Below are positions 1 through 6,035 of a DNA stretch of 8,644 nucleotides, one piece after another. The stretch comes from an uncultured Eubacteriales bacterium (GTDB taxonomy: Bacteria; Bacillota_A; Clostridia; Peptostreptococcales; Anaerovoracaceae): NCBI GenBank assembly GCA_902790885.1, contig CADATR010000074.1:1-8644 (forward strand), given 5' to 3'. The first letter of the stretch is position 1, and each line of letters opens with the position of its first letter. The notes beneath the pieces are model-generated. The model ran no database searches. It saw only the letters and a program-made list of their open reading frames with translations, and had not been told where the DNA came from. The position numbers were made by a program, and so were the translations under genes.

Positions 1-1
1 G

Positions 2-685
2 GCGAATCCTGTAGCGATGGATACCGAGGTGTTCTGGAAGATAGACAATTACGGCTCGTCGATGTCGCCGTTCTACACGGTGCTCGCCCAGTGGGTAGGT
101 GCGCTGCTGACAGCCGTCCTTATAAAGGTAAAAGTCAGGAAGCGCGACGATCTCGTGGATCTCAGGCTCCATGAGCACTACTTCGGCAGACTGGGGCTCT
201 ACCTGCTTGTGGGCATCGCGCAGGCGCTCGTGGTATCCGCGGGAGATCTGCTCTACGTGCGCATACAGTGCTTGGCTCCGCTCAGATTCGTTCTGATCGC
301 GTGCATAAACAGCATAGTATTCATGATGATAAACTACGCGCTTGTGTTTGCCCTCGACAACATAGGACTTGCCGCGGGCGTTATAATACTGGTTCTTCAG
401 GTAGCGGGCTCGGGAGGAACATATCCTGTAGAAGTGCTTCCGTCGATATTCAGGGTGCTGTATCCGTTCATGCCTTTCAGATATGCCATGGACGGCATGC
501 GTGAATGCATAGGCGGCATGTATGGCAATACGTACTGGAAGTGCGTCGGAGTGCTACTGCTGTTCGCGCTGTTCTCGGTGGCTTTCGGAATGGCATTCTA
601 CAGACCGGCCAAGAAGCTCAACGAGATGATAGCGACAAGCAAAGAATGGCATTCTACAGACCGGCCAAGAAGCTCAACGAGATGA
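2..685 (+). CDS. YhgE/Pip-family membrane protein, C-terminal part (5' end outside window, 3' end frameshifted)
   Basis: The frame is open from the first base, so an internal ATG at 17 is not the true start and the gene enters from the left. The visible 227 residues match the C-terminal membrane domain of YhgE/Pip ('phage infection protein') proteins, which are related to ABC-2 type permeases. Family hallmarks are the NYGSSMSPFYTVLAQWVGAL segment, several hydrophobic helices, and the block GSGGTYPVEVLPSIF followed by YPFMPFRYAMDGMREC. The protein should sit in the cytoplasmic membrane; its function in this family is poorly defined (export or secretion-related roles have been proposed). The end is abnormal: after KKLNEMIATSK an exact 56-bp tandem duplication (588-700) shifts the frame, giving a 13-residue tail ending at TGA 683-685. 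Without the duplication the tail would read AKSEIML and stop at TAA 721-723, a more family-like ending. Family assignment is from remembered motifs. Confidence 0.85.
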   Translation, partial: ANPVAMDTEVFWKIDNYGSSMSPFYTVLAQWVGALLTAVLIKVKVRKRDDLVDLRLHEHYFGRLGLYLLVGIAQALVVSAGDLLYVRIQCLAPLRFVLIACINSIVFMMINYALVFALDNIGLAAGVIILVLQVAGSGGTYPVEVLPSIFRVLYPFMPFRYAMDGMRECIGGMYGNTYWKCVGVLLLFALFSVAFGMAFYRPAKKLNEMIATSKEWHSTDRPRSSTR

Positions 686-700
686 TAGCGACAAGCAAAG
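588..700 (+). repeat. Exact 56-bp tandem duplication in the 3' end of the YhgE-like gene
   Basis: The copies are 588-643 and 644-699. Identity continues one more base (g at 644 and 700), so 57 bases match exactly with an offset of 56. Since 56 is not a multiple of three, the second copy is read in a different frame and the reading frame ends early at 683-685. The lack of any difference between copies means either a very recent event or an artefact of assembly. Confidence 0.97.
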
Positions 701-725
701 CGAAGAGCGAGATTATGCTCTAAAT

Positions 726-772
726 ACACCTGAAAAGCAGTCTGCGAACACTCCGCTTTTCAGGTGTTTTTT
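726..772 (+). terminator. Rho-independent terminator after the YhgE-like gene
   Basis: A perfect 13-bp stem, ACACCTGAAAAGC (726-738) with GCTTTTCAGGTGT (755-767), has a 16-nt loop and is followed by a run of T (767-772). It starts three bases after the ancestral TAA stop at 721-723. That spacing supports the longer, unduplicated reading frame as the original end of the gene. Confidence 0.93.
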
Positions 773-793
773 AAAAAAAGATTCGCTCTCCGT

Positions 794-828
794 TTCACAT
801 TGCTGTGTGCTTTGTGGTAAAATATACT
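794..828 (+). promoter_or_regulatory. Probable sigma-A promoter of the SRP RNA gene
   Basis: TATACT at 823-828 lies 7 bases before the expected SRP RNA 5' end. An overlapping TAAAAT at 818-823 is preceded by a TG dinucleotide. Possible -35 boxes are TTGCTG (800-805, 17-bp spacer to TATACT) or TTCACA (794-799, 18-bp spacer to TAAAAT). The -10 side is convincing; the -35 choice is not. Confidence 0.5.
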
Positions 829-835
829 GCGAAAT

Positions 836-978
836 CGGGCGGGCAGCCAGCTGTGCGCGGGGGCCCTGCGCAATGGGGCTCCGTGAACCATGTCAGGACC
901 GAGAGGTAGCAGCATTAAGCGATCTGTCCTGTGTGCCGCAGACCAGCCTCTGCGTACAGCTGGCCGCCCGCTTATTTT
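836..978 (+). ncRNA. ffs: Signal recognition particle RNA (SRP/4.5S-type)
   Basis: This is the RNA core of the signal recognition particle, which binds Ffh and targets nascent membrane and secreted proteins. The conserved S-domain is clear at 884-950: GAACCATGTCAGG, a GAGA tetraloop closed by ACC/GGT (898-907), AGCAGCATTAAG, then TGTGTGCCGCAG and AGCC on the return strand. The loop-closing pair is A-U here where I recall U-A in Bacillus, which would be covariation. The ends pair: 839-853 with 957-971 form 14 Watson-Crick pairs out of 15 (one A/C mismatch), fixing the transcript at roughly 140 nt. A TTATTTTATT tract at 972-981 probably completes the terminator. The size is between the ~100-nt small and ~270-nt Alu-containing forms, and the terminator at 726-772 leaves no room for a 5' Alu domain. 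A position directly upstream of dnaX matches Bacillus scr. The exact ends are inferred from pairing. Confidence 0.93.
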
Positions 979-992
979 ATTAGGTAGATATC

Positions 993-1029
993 AAGAATGC
1001 CTCCGGGCATTTCTTATCCGGAGGACGCG
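993..1029 (+). promoter_or_regulatory. dnaX leader with two mutually exclusive hairpins, one covering the ribosome site
   Basis: The Shine-Dalgarno GGAGG (1020-1024) lies 5 nt before ATG 1030. It is inside CCGGAGG (1018-1024), which can pair perfectly with CCTCCGG (1000-1006). The same upstream bases can instead form ATGCC/GGCAT (997-1001 with 1006-1010) around a UCCG tetraloop, extended by AAGA/TCTT flanks with one bulged T, which leaves the ribosome site free. Pairing is seen directly; a regulatory role is inferred. Confidence 0.4.
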
Positions 1030-2673
1030 ATGCAGCCTGCATTATACAGAGCCGAGAGGCCTGAAGTATTCGAAGAGATAATAGGCCAGAAGCACATCGT
1101 ACGGATCCTGCAGAATCAGATCAGGACCGGTACGGTGAGCCAGGCTTATTTATTTGCCGGAACTCACGGCACAGGCAAGACGAGCACCGCAAGGATCCTC
1201 GCGAAGGCCGTCAACTGCATGGAGGGAGAGCCGGGCGATCCGGGGATCAGCCTTCCGTGCGGAAAGTGCGAAAACTGCGAAGCCATACGCGAGGGCAGAT
1301 TCATAGACGTCATTGAGCTCGACGCGGCCTCAAACAACGGCGTGGATGATCTCAGGGCAATCATCGAAATGGTCAAATATCCTCCGGCAGTCGGAAGATA
1401 TAAGGTGTACATAATCGATGAGGTTCACATGCTCAGCACCGCGGCCGAGAATGCTTTTCTCAAGACGCTCGAGGAGCCGCCTGAGCACGCCATCTTCATA
1501 CTCGCCACCACCGATCCTCAGAAGGTGAGAAACACCATAAGATCGCGCTGCATGCAGCTCAACTTCAGGCGTGTCACCGAAGATGAACTCGTTGAGGGCA
1601 TGAAGAGGATCTGCGGCAAAAGAGGCATCACGGCGAGCGACGACGCGCTGTATACCATAGCCTCAAGGGCCGACGGCTCTGTCAGAGACGCACTCAGCAT
1701 ACTGGAGCAGTGCACAGCCGCAGGGGATAAGGAACTCAGCAGGGCAGCCGTACTCGAGTACACAGGAGCAGCGGGCTCCGACTTCTTCCTCGCCCTGACA
1801 GGCGCGGTGATAGCAGGCGACGCGGGCAAGGCCCTCGTATACATAGATGAGATAATCAGGCGCGGCAAGGATCCGAGACAGATCCTCAAGGACTGGCTCA
1901 AGCATATGCGCGATCTCATGATAGTAAAATACGTCGGAAGAGCAGAGCGCATCGTAGGCTCGTCGGGTGAAAACATCGCGAGGCTGAGATCGCAGGCAGA
2001 GCAGACCGACGCGGCCTTCATAGAAAGGTCGATCAGGCTCATGTCTGAATACATCAATCTCGGAAGGTATTCCGAAAGGCCGCGCATCCTTCTCGAGACA
2101 GCAGCCGTAAGGCTCGCGTCCGCGGATGACACGGCAGCGGCTCCGGCAGCCAGGCCGGTCAGACCGGTCCCGAGGAGAGAGGCAGCTCCGGCAAGGCCAG
2201 CTGAGGCAAAAGCAGCTCCGGCGGCTCCGGTAAAGGAGGAGCCTGCAGCAGACGCGCTGGCGGACATGATAGCTTCCGTACAGAAGGAGGAGCCGGGAAG
2301 TCCTGCAGATATGTGGGACAGGATAGTCAGAGCGGTATCCGCCCATGACAGAACCTTCATGAGCCTCGTAGGGCGCTATTCGGCAGGCGCGGAATACGAC
2401 GCCGGCAGACTGCTCGTAATCGTCAGCCCGGGCAAGCTGAGGCTCGCCGAAGACAAGGCAGCCGACATAGCACAGGCCGCGAAGAGCATCTACGGCAGCG
2501 AGGTCTATGTGACGATGAAGGCGGGCACCATCTCCAAGGCAGGCGCGGCAGAGGGCGCTGCTGTCGTTACGGAAGAAGAGACAGCGAAGATAATAAACGA
2601 AGATATCAATAAGAGTGAAGTGATCGGCGACATAGTCGACCTTTTCGGCATACAGCCGGTCATAGAAGACTGA
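1030..2673 (+). CDS. dnaX: DNA polymerase III subunit gamma/tau (clamp loader ATPase)
   Basis: DnaX is the AAA+ motor subunit of the clamp loader, which places the beta sliding clamp on primed DNA and links it to the replicative polymerase and helicase. The 547-residue protein begins MQPALYRAERPEVFEEIIGQ, the usual DnaX N-terminus. It has Walker A GTHGTGKT (44-51), zinc-site cysteines at 63, 77, 80 and 83, Walker B VYIIDE (126-131), a LATTDPQKV sensor-1 segment (158-166) and the SRC motif (172-174). Residues about 367-415 form an Ala/Pro/Lys/Glu-rich linker, followed by a variable tau-like tail. I chose ATG 1030 over the in-frame ATG 997 because it has GGAGG 5 nt upstream and gives the family-standard N-terminus. 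No A-rich slippery site suggests a separate gamma product. It heads the ybaB-recR cluster and lies just after the SRP RNA gene. Confidence 0.97.
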   Translation: MQPALYRAERPEVFEEIIGQKHIVRILQNQIRTGTVSQAYLFAGTHGTGKTSTARILAKAVNCMEGEPGDPGISLPCGKCENCEAIREGRFIDVIELDAASNNGVDDLRAIIEMVKYPPAVGRYKVYIIDEVHMLSTAAENAFLKTLEEPPEHAIFILATTDPQKVRNTIRSRCMQLNFRRVTEDELVEGMKRICGKRGITASDDALYTIASRADGSVRDALSILEQCTAAGDKELSRAAVLEYTGAAGSDFFLALTGAVIAGDAGKALVYIDEIIRRGKDPRQILKDWLKHMRDLMIVKYVGRAERIVGSSGENIARLRSQAEQTDAAFIERSIRLMSEYINLGRYSERPRILLETAAVRLASADDTAAAPAARPVRPVPRREAAPARPAEAKAAPAAPVKEEPAADALADMIASVQKEEPGSPADMWDRIVRAVSAHDRTFMSLVGRYSAGAEYDAGRLLVIVSPGKLRLAEDKAADIAQAAKSIYGSEVYVTMKAGTISKAGAAEGAAVVTEEETAKIINEDINKSEVIGDIVDLFGIQPVIED

Positions 2674-2691
2674 CATATACAGGAGGATAAA

Positions 2692-3072
2692 ATGGGAAAA
2701 GGAATGAAAGCCGGCAAGAAGCCTAAAGTAAGAAACGGCGGCGGAGCTAAGGACATGCAGAAGCAGCTGAAGCAGCTCCAGGCTATGCAGGCTGAGATGG
2801 AGCAGAAGCAGGCTGAGCTCGAGCAGAAAGAGCTCACGACTACAGCAGGCGGCGGAGCGGTAGAGGTAACGATCAACGGCAAAAAGCAGATCACGAACCT
2901 CAAGATCGACAAGGACGTCGTAGATCCTGATGATGTTGAAATGCTGCAGGATCTCGTAATGGCTGCCGTCAATGAGGCTATCAGACAGATGGAAGAGCTC
3001 GAGGAATCCGAGATGAACAGCATCACGGGCAACCTCGGCGGCATGGGCGGACTCGGAGGCTTCGGCTTCTGA
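2692..3072 (+). CDS. ybaB: YbaB/EbfC family nucleoid-associated DNA-binding protein
   Basis: This family forms small dimers that bind DNA in the nucleoid; in Bacillus the homologue yaaK sits in the same dnaX-recR cluster. The protein is 126 residues, somewhat longer than the usual ~105-110. An extra lysine- and glycine-rich N-terminal segment (1-19) precedes the coiled-coil helix beginning [20 protein letters not shown]. The core beta strands contain [17 protein letters not shown] (about residues 62-78) and [16 protein letters not shown] (about 84-99), both typical of the family. The C-terminus is a glycine/methionine-rich tail. AGGAGG (2681-2686) lies 5 nt before the ATG, and the gap to dnaX is 18 bp. 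The last base of its TGA is the first base of the recR ATG, and its Gly-Gly codons near the end supply a GGAGG for recR, so the two genes are probably translationally coupled. Confidence 0.94.
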   Translation: MGKGMKAGKKPKVRNGGGAKDMQKQLKQLQAMQAEMEQKQAELEQKELTTTAGGGAVEVTINGKKQITNLKIDKDVVDPDDVEMLQDLVMAAVNEAIRQMEELEESEMNSITGNLGGMGGLGGFGF

Positions 3073-3674
3073 TGAAGCAATATCCGCGCTCGCTCAACAG
3101 GCTGATAAATGAGCTTGGCAAGCTTCCAGGCATCGGCGGAAAGACTGCTCAGAGGCTCGCTTTTCATGTGCTCAGTCTGACTGACCGCGAGGCGGAGACG
3201 CTGGCTGACGCTATCGTGGAGGCAAAGAGATCTCTGCATTACTGCAGCGTCTGCGGCAATCTGACAGACAAAGAGGTTTGCGGCATATGCTCTGACGCCT
3301 CGCGCGATAAAACAGTGATCTGCGTAGTGGAGACACCTCAGGACGTGATGGCGATGGAGCGCATCCGCGAATACAAGGGCACATATCATGTGCTGCACGG
3401 AGCGATCTCTCCGGCGGAGGGCATAGGCCCTGCTGACATAAATCTGAAGAGCCTTATAGAGAGGCTCCAGGGAGACAGCAATGTCGAAGAGGTGATCATA
3501 GCCACCAATCCGAATATCGAGGGCGAAGCCACAGCGATGTATATCGCAAGGCTGCTGAAGCCTGCCGGCATTAAGGTGACCAGGATAGCGCATGGCATAC
3601 CGGTCGGCGGCGATCTTGAGTACGCGGATGAAGTGACACTTCTTAAAGCGGTCGAGGGACGAAGAGAACTATAG
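3072..3674 (+). CDS. recR: Recombination mediator protein RecR
   Basis: RecR works with RecO (and RecF) to load RecA on SSB-coated single-stranded DNA during gap repair. The 200-residue length is standard. A helix-hairpin-helix element [15 protein letters not shown] covers residues 17-31. A C4 zinc site follows, with Cys58, Cys61, Cys70 and Cys73. The Toprim domain begins at TVICVVET (81-88, with Glu87) and includes [19 protein letters not shown] (about 144-162). The C-terminus holds the conserved [20 protein letters not shown]. The start overlaps the ybaB stop by one base (TGATG at 3070-3074). A GGAGG at 3055-3059 is 12 nt upstream, slightly far, which fits coupling to ybaB translation. The clear family N-terminus supports this ATG. 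Confidence 0.97.
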   Translation: MKQYPRSLNRLINELGKLPGIGGKTAQRLAFHVLSLTDREAETLADAIVEAKRSLHYCSVCGNLTDKEVCGICSDASRDKTVICVVETPQDVMAMERIREYKGTYHVLHGAISPAEGIGPADINLKSLIERLQGDSNVEEVIIATNPNIEGEATAMYIARLLKPAGIKVTRIAHGIPVGGDLEYADEVTLLKAVEGRREL

Positions 3675-3691
3675 AAAGGCCGATAATGGCT

Positions 3692-3733
3692 AAAAAGCGG
3701 ACCGCCTCAGGCGGAGCCGTTCACCTGCTTTTG
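3692..3733 (+). terminator. Weak terminator- or attenuator-like hairpin between recR and brnQ
   Basis: CCGCC (3702-3706) and GGCGG (3710-3714) form a compact hairpin with a TCA loop. Outer AAAAGC (3693-3698) and GCTTTT (3727-3732) could close a larger branched stem. Only four Ts follow, so termination would be partial at best. No promoter is evident in the 77-bp gap, so brnQ may be reached by read-through from recR. Confidence 0.3.
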
Positions 3734-3751
3734 AAGGGAGTTAATTAAGAT

Positions 3752-5116
3752 ATGAAAAGAAAACTGACGATGAAAGAGACCATCGTCGTGGCAAGCACGC
3801 TGTTCGGAATGTTTTTCGGCGCGGGCAACCTGATATTCCCGGTACACCTGGGACAGCTGGCGGGCAGCAATGCCTGGCCGGCAATCCTCGGATTCTGCGT
3901 CACGGCGGTCACGATCCCTATACTCGCAGTCGCGGCTATAGGAAACACCCACAGCGACAACCTGATGGAGCTTTCGAGCAAAGTGTCGGGCTGGTACGGT
4001 AGGGTTTTCACTGCTGCGCTCTACCTTACGATAGGCCCGTTCTTTGCCATACCGAGATGCGCATCCGTATCATTTACCACAGGCCTGGAGCCTATTATCG
4101 GTGAGTCGCACTACAGACTGTGGCAGCTCGCTTTCACATTCGTATTCTTCGCGTTCGTAATGTACTTCTCGCTCAGACCGGGCAAGATCACCGTATGGAT
4201 CGGACGCGTGATAAATCCGCTCTTCCTCGTGTTCCTCGGAATACTCGTGATCGTTGCTCTCATCAACCCGGGAGCGCCGATATCTGAGGTGGCACCGGCA
4301 GAAGACTATCAGAGCGGAGCATTCTTCAACGGACTCATCGAGGGCTACGGCACAATGGACGCCATCGCCGGACTCGCGTTCGGCATCGTCATCATCAACG
4401 TCGTAAGGGACCTCGGTGTCAGCAAGGACGGCGATGTAGCAAGAGAGACCGTGAAAGCGGGAGTGTTCACTGGCATCCTGATGTTCATCATCTACATGGT
4501 CACGATCATCATGGGCGTGCAGTCGAGAGGCCTCTTCGAGACCTCTGCCAACGGAGGCATCGCGCTCACACAGATATCCAGCCATTACCTCGGAGGCATC
4601 GGAAGCATCGTGCTCGCGCTGACTATCACATTTGCCTGCCTCAAGACAGCGATCGGACTTATCACAAGCTGCGGCGAGATGTTCGTAAAGCTCGTACCGG
4701 GCAAGCTCAACTACAGAGGCTGGGCGATGTTCTTCACGCTGTTCTCGTTCATAGTTTCGAACGTGGGACTCACAGCCATCATCGATTACGCCGTGCCTGT
4801 ACTGATGCTGCTTTATCCTCTCGCGACGGTGCTCGTCATCATGGCGCTCTGCGAGAAGCTGTTCGGCGGGAGCAGATACGTTTACGCATGCGTAACTCTC
4901 GGAGCCTTCATACCGGCAGTCTTCGACTTCTGCAAGACTCTCCCTGAAGGCATCAGGAACGCGCTGAACATCCAGGCGCTGACAGATCTGGGACACAATA
5001 TATTCCCGTTCTTCGATCTGGGCCTCGGATGGGTGGCTCCGGCTGCGGTCGGACTGGTCATCGGACTGGTGCTGACAGTTATAAACCGCGGCAAAAAAGG
5101 CAAGGCTGCCGCGTAG
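3752..5116 (+). CDS. brnQ: Branched-chain amino acid:cation symporter (LIVCS family)
   Basis: This cytoplasmic membrane carrier imports leucine, isoleucine and valine with a sodium ion or proton. The 454-residue protein is the usual size and strongly hydrophobic, with about twelve membrane segments. Signature stretches are LFGMFFGAGNLIFPVHLGQLAG near residues 18-39 (the first helix), the GPFFAIPRCASVSFTTG block near 92-108, and the central GYGTMDAIAGLAFGIVIINVV near 201-221. GITSCGEMF-like sequence (here LITSCGEMF) and NVGLTAIIDYAVPVL lie further on. The start ATG has AAGGGAG 11 nt upstream, a rather long spacing, but the N-terminus aligns with the family. The C-terminal KKGKAAA and stop codon coincide with the first unit of a degenerate ~40-bp repeat that continues downstream. 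No leucine leader or T-box is visible upstream. Confidence 0.95.
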   Translation: MKRKLTMKETIVVASTLFGMFFGAGNLIFPVHLGQLAGSNAWPAILGFCVTAVTIPILAVAAIGNTHSDNLMELSSKVSGWYGRVFTAALYLTIGPFFAIPRCASVSFTTGLEPIIGESHYRLWQLAFTFVFFAFVMYFSLRPGKITVWIGRVINPLFLVFLGILVIVALINPGAPISEVAPAEDYQSGAFFNGLIEGYGTMDAIAGLAFGIVIINVVRDLGVSKDGDVARETVKAGVFTGILMFIIYMVTIIMGVQSRGLFETSANGGIALTQISSHYLGGIGSIVLALTITFACLKTAIGLITSCGEMFVKLVPGKLNYRGWAMFFTLFSFIVSNVGLTAIIDYAVPVLMLLYPLATVLVIMALCEKLFGGSRYVYACVTLGAFIPAVFDFCKTLPEGIRNALNIQALTDLGHNIFPFFDLGLGWVAPAAVGLVIGLVLTVINRGKKGKAAA

Positions 5117-5199
5117 ACTCTGAACGCTGCGGAGAAAAGGCAAATTCGCCGCGCAGACTCTGATCTCTGCATCGAAAAAGGCAAATTCGCCGCGCAGAC
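5095..5199 (+). repeat. Three degenerate ~40-bp direct repeat units overlapping the end of brnQ
   Basis: Units begin with AAAAGGCAA at 5095, 5135 and 5176. Units two and three share the core GGCAAATTCGCCGCGCAGAC exactly (5139-5158 and 5180-5199). Unit one is diverged (GGCAAGGCTGCCGCGTAGAC, 5099-5118) and encodes the last BrnQ residues plus its stop. Units one and two also share ACTCTGA after the core. Within the core, GGCAAATTCGCC is a near-palindrome with one mismatched pair. Confidence 0.75.
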
Positions 5200-5215
5200 G
5201 CAGCAAACTATGAAA

Positions 5216-5335
5216 GGGCGTTGCTCTTGGTCAGGTAAGTGCAAAGAGTATCGCCCGATGGTAATAAGAAACGATCGCGGTGCCGCTCGCATGCGGCGCC
5301 GCGTTTCAGATAAAGGGTAAATGGGCGCACCGCCC
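5216..5335 (+). promoter_or_regulatory. Stacked hairpins in the leader before the YbaK-family gene
   Basis: Three stems lie in series. The first pairs GGGCG (5216-5220) with CGCCC (5252-5256) and TGCTCTT (5222-5228) with AAGAGTA (5244-5250), separated by a single T/T mismatch, around a 15-nt loop. The second pairs CGCGGTGCCGC (5276-5286) with GCGGCGCCGCG (5293-5303), 11 pairs including one G-U; it is followed by only TTT, so it might also act as a weak brnQ terminator. The third, GGGCG/CGCCC with loop CAC (5323-5335), ends five bases before the ribosome site. I do not recognise a known riboswitch class. Confidence 0.45.
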
Positions 5336-5348
5336 GGATAGGAGAAAA

Positions 5349-5837
5349 ATGTCAATAGAGATAGCAAGAGCATATCTGGAAACACTTGGGCTGGCCGACC
5401 GCGTCAGAGAATTCGATGTTTCAAGCGCAACGGTAGAGCTGGCGGCAAAGGCGGTCGGCGTGGAGCCGGCGCGCATCTGCAAGACCCTGAGTTTCAAGCT
5501 GAAAGACGGCACGGGCATACTCGTGCAGGTAGCAGGCGACGCCAGAGTAGACAACAAAAAATACAAGGAATACTTTGGCGAAAAGGCGAAGATGCTCTCG
5601 CCTGAGGAGGTCCCTGAATACACGAACCACGAGATAGGCGGCGTATGCGCCTTCGGCGTAACACGCGATGATGTAAGGATATACTGCGACGAGTCGATGA
5701 AGAGATTCAAAACGGTTTTCCCGGCCTGCGGCTCCTCGAACTCCGCGGCTGAATTTACGCCCGATGAGCTGTTCGAGGCATCGCGCTCCCTCGCATGGAT
5801 AGACATATCCAAACTGCCGGAGCCTGCAGCGGAATAG
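5349..5837 (+). CDS. YbaK/EbsC-family aminoacyl-tRNA deacylase (trans-editing domain protein)
   Basis: Free-standing YbaK-type domains hydrolyse mischarged aminoacyl-tRNA (for example Cys-tRNA-Pro or Ala-tRNA-Pro), protecting translation fidelity in the cytoplasm. The 162-residue protein covers one complete domain. ARICKTLSFKL places the conserved lysine at position 45. It is followed by LVQVAGDARVDNKKYKEYFG, MLSPEEVPEYTNHEIGGV and the C-terminal FKTVFPACGSSNSAAEFTPDEL, all typical of the family. The motif usually written GGVCPFG reads GGVCAFG here, so the Pro is lost. An in-frame GTG at 5280 would add 23 unlikely residues encoded by hairpin sequence. I chose ATG 5349 because AGGAG (5340-5344) lies 4 nt upstream and MSIEIARAYLETLGL is the normal beginning. 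Substrate specificity cannot be told from sequence alone. Confidence 0.9.
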   Translation: MSIEIARAYLETLGLADRVREFDVSSATVELAAKAVGVEPARICKTLSFKLKDGTGILVQVAGDARVDNKKYKEYFGEKAKMLSPEEVPEYTNHEIGGVCAFGVTRDDVRIYCDESMKRFKTVFPACGSSNSAAEFTPDELFEASRSLAWIDISKLPEPAAE

Positions 5838-5937
5838 GGATCTTCTGGATGGGGCAACTGCAGACAGGGAGAAGATCCCTCGCTGGGAGCGGCTTCAGCC
5901 GAAACTGGGATTCTTCGCTCGGATCAGCCTCAGCCGA
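5836..5937 (+). repeat. Inverted repeat and degenerate ~35-bp direct repeat after the YbaK-family gene
   Basis: AGGGATCTTCT (5836-5846, overlapping the TAG stop) is perfectly inverted as AGAAGATCCCT (5870-5880) around a 23-nt loop. Directly after it are two diverged direct copies, 5880-5902 and 5915-5937, offset by 35 bases and sharing 19 of 23 positions (TCGCT, GG, then TCAGCCGA). The GGGATTCTTCGCT wording resembles dispersed intergenic repeats I recall from gut Clostridia, but that is memory, not a search. Confidence 0.55.
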
Positions 5938-5962
5938 TCGGATGGTTTTACAAAAGCAGTAC

Positions 5963-5998
5963 AGCTGTAATTCGATACTGTCGGATTACAGCTTTTTT
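5963..5998 (+). terminator. Strong rho-independent terminator ending the YbaK-family transcript
   Basis: AGCTGTAATTCGAT (5963-5976) pairs with GTCGGATTACAGCT (5980-5993) over 14 positions, including two G-U pairs, with a three-base ACT loop. A run of six Ts (5993-5998) follows. It marks the border between the GC-rich gene block on the left and the AT-rich intergenic region on the right. Confidence 0.92.
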
Positions 5999-6035
5999 AT
6001 TGCATAAGCGTATCGTCTTATCGGGGAAGAGCGCC

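Noticed and set aside
997..1029. Upstream in-frame ATG at 997 as the dnaX start
   Set aside because: It would add 11 residues made from the leader hairpin and lacks a good ribosome site; ATG 1030 has GGAGG at 5 nt and the standard DnaX N-terminus.
2128..2300. Programmed frameshift in dnaX giving a gamma subunit
   Set aside because: No A-AAA-AAG-type slippery run with a following hairpin is present; the short A runs in the linker are ordinary codons.
1518..3593. Long open frames on the minus strand opposite dnaX, ybaB and recR
   Set aside because: They are by-products of GC-rich coding on the + strand: no family motifs and odd composition rich in Arg, Cys or Ser.
3675..3751. T-box or leucine-responsive leader before brnQ
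   Set aside because: The gap is only 77 bp and has no T-box consensus, specifier loop or leader peptide.
5095..5199. CRISPR-like repeat-spacer arrangement after brnQ
   Set aside because: Only three units with ~20-bp spacers, one unit inside a coding sequence and diverged; no cas genes.
4070..5206. Long minus-strand open frame opposite brnQ
   Set aside because: Its translation is low-complexity, rich in Glu, Asp, His and Arg, the mirror image of membrane-protein codons, with no domain.
5280..5348. GTG 5280 as start of the YbaK-family gene
   Set aside because: The added residues are encoded by GC-rich hairpins and do not match the family; ATG 5349 has an AGGAG site and a normal N-terminus.
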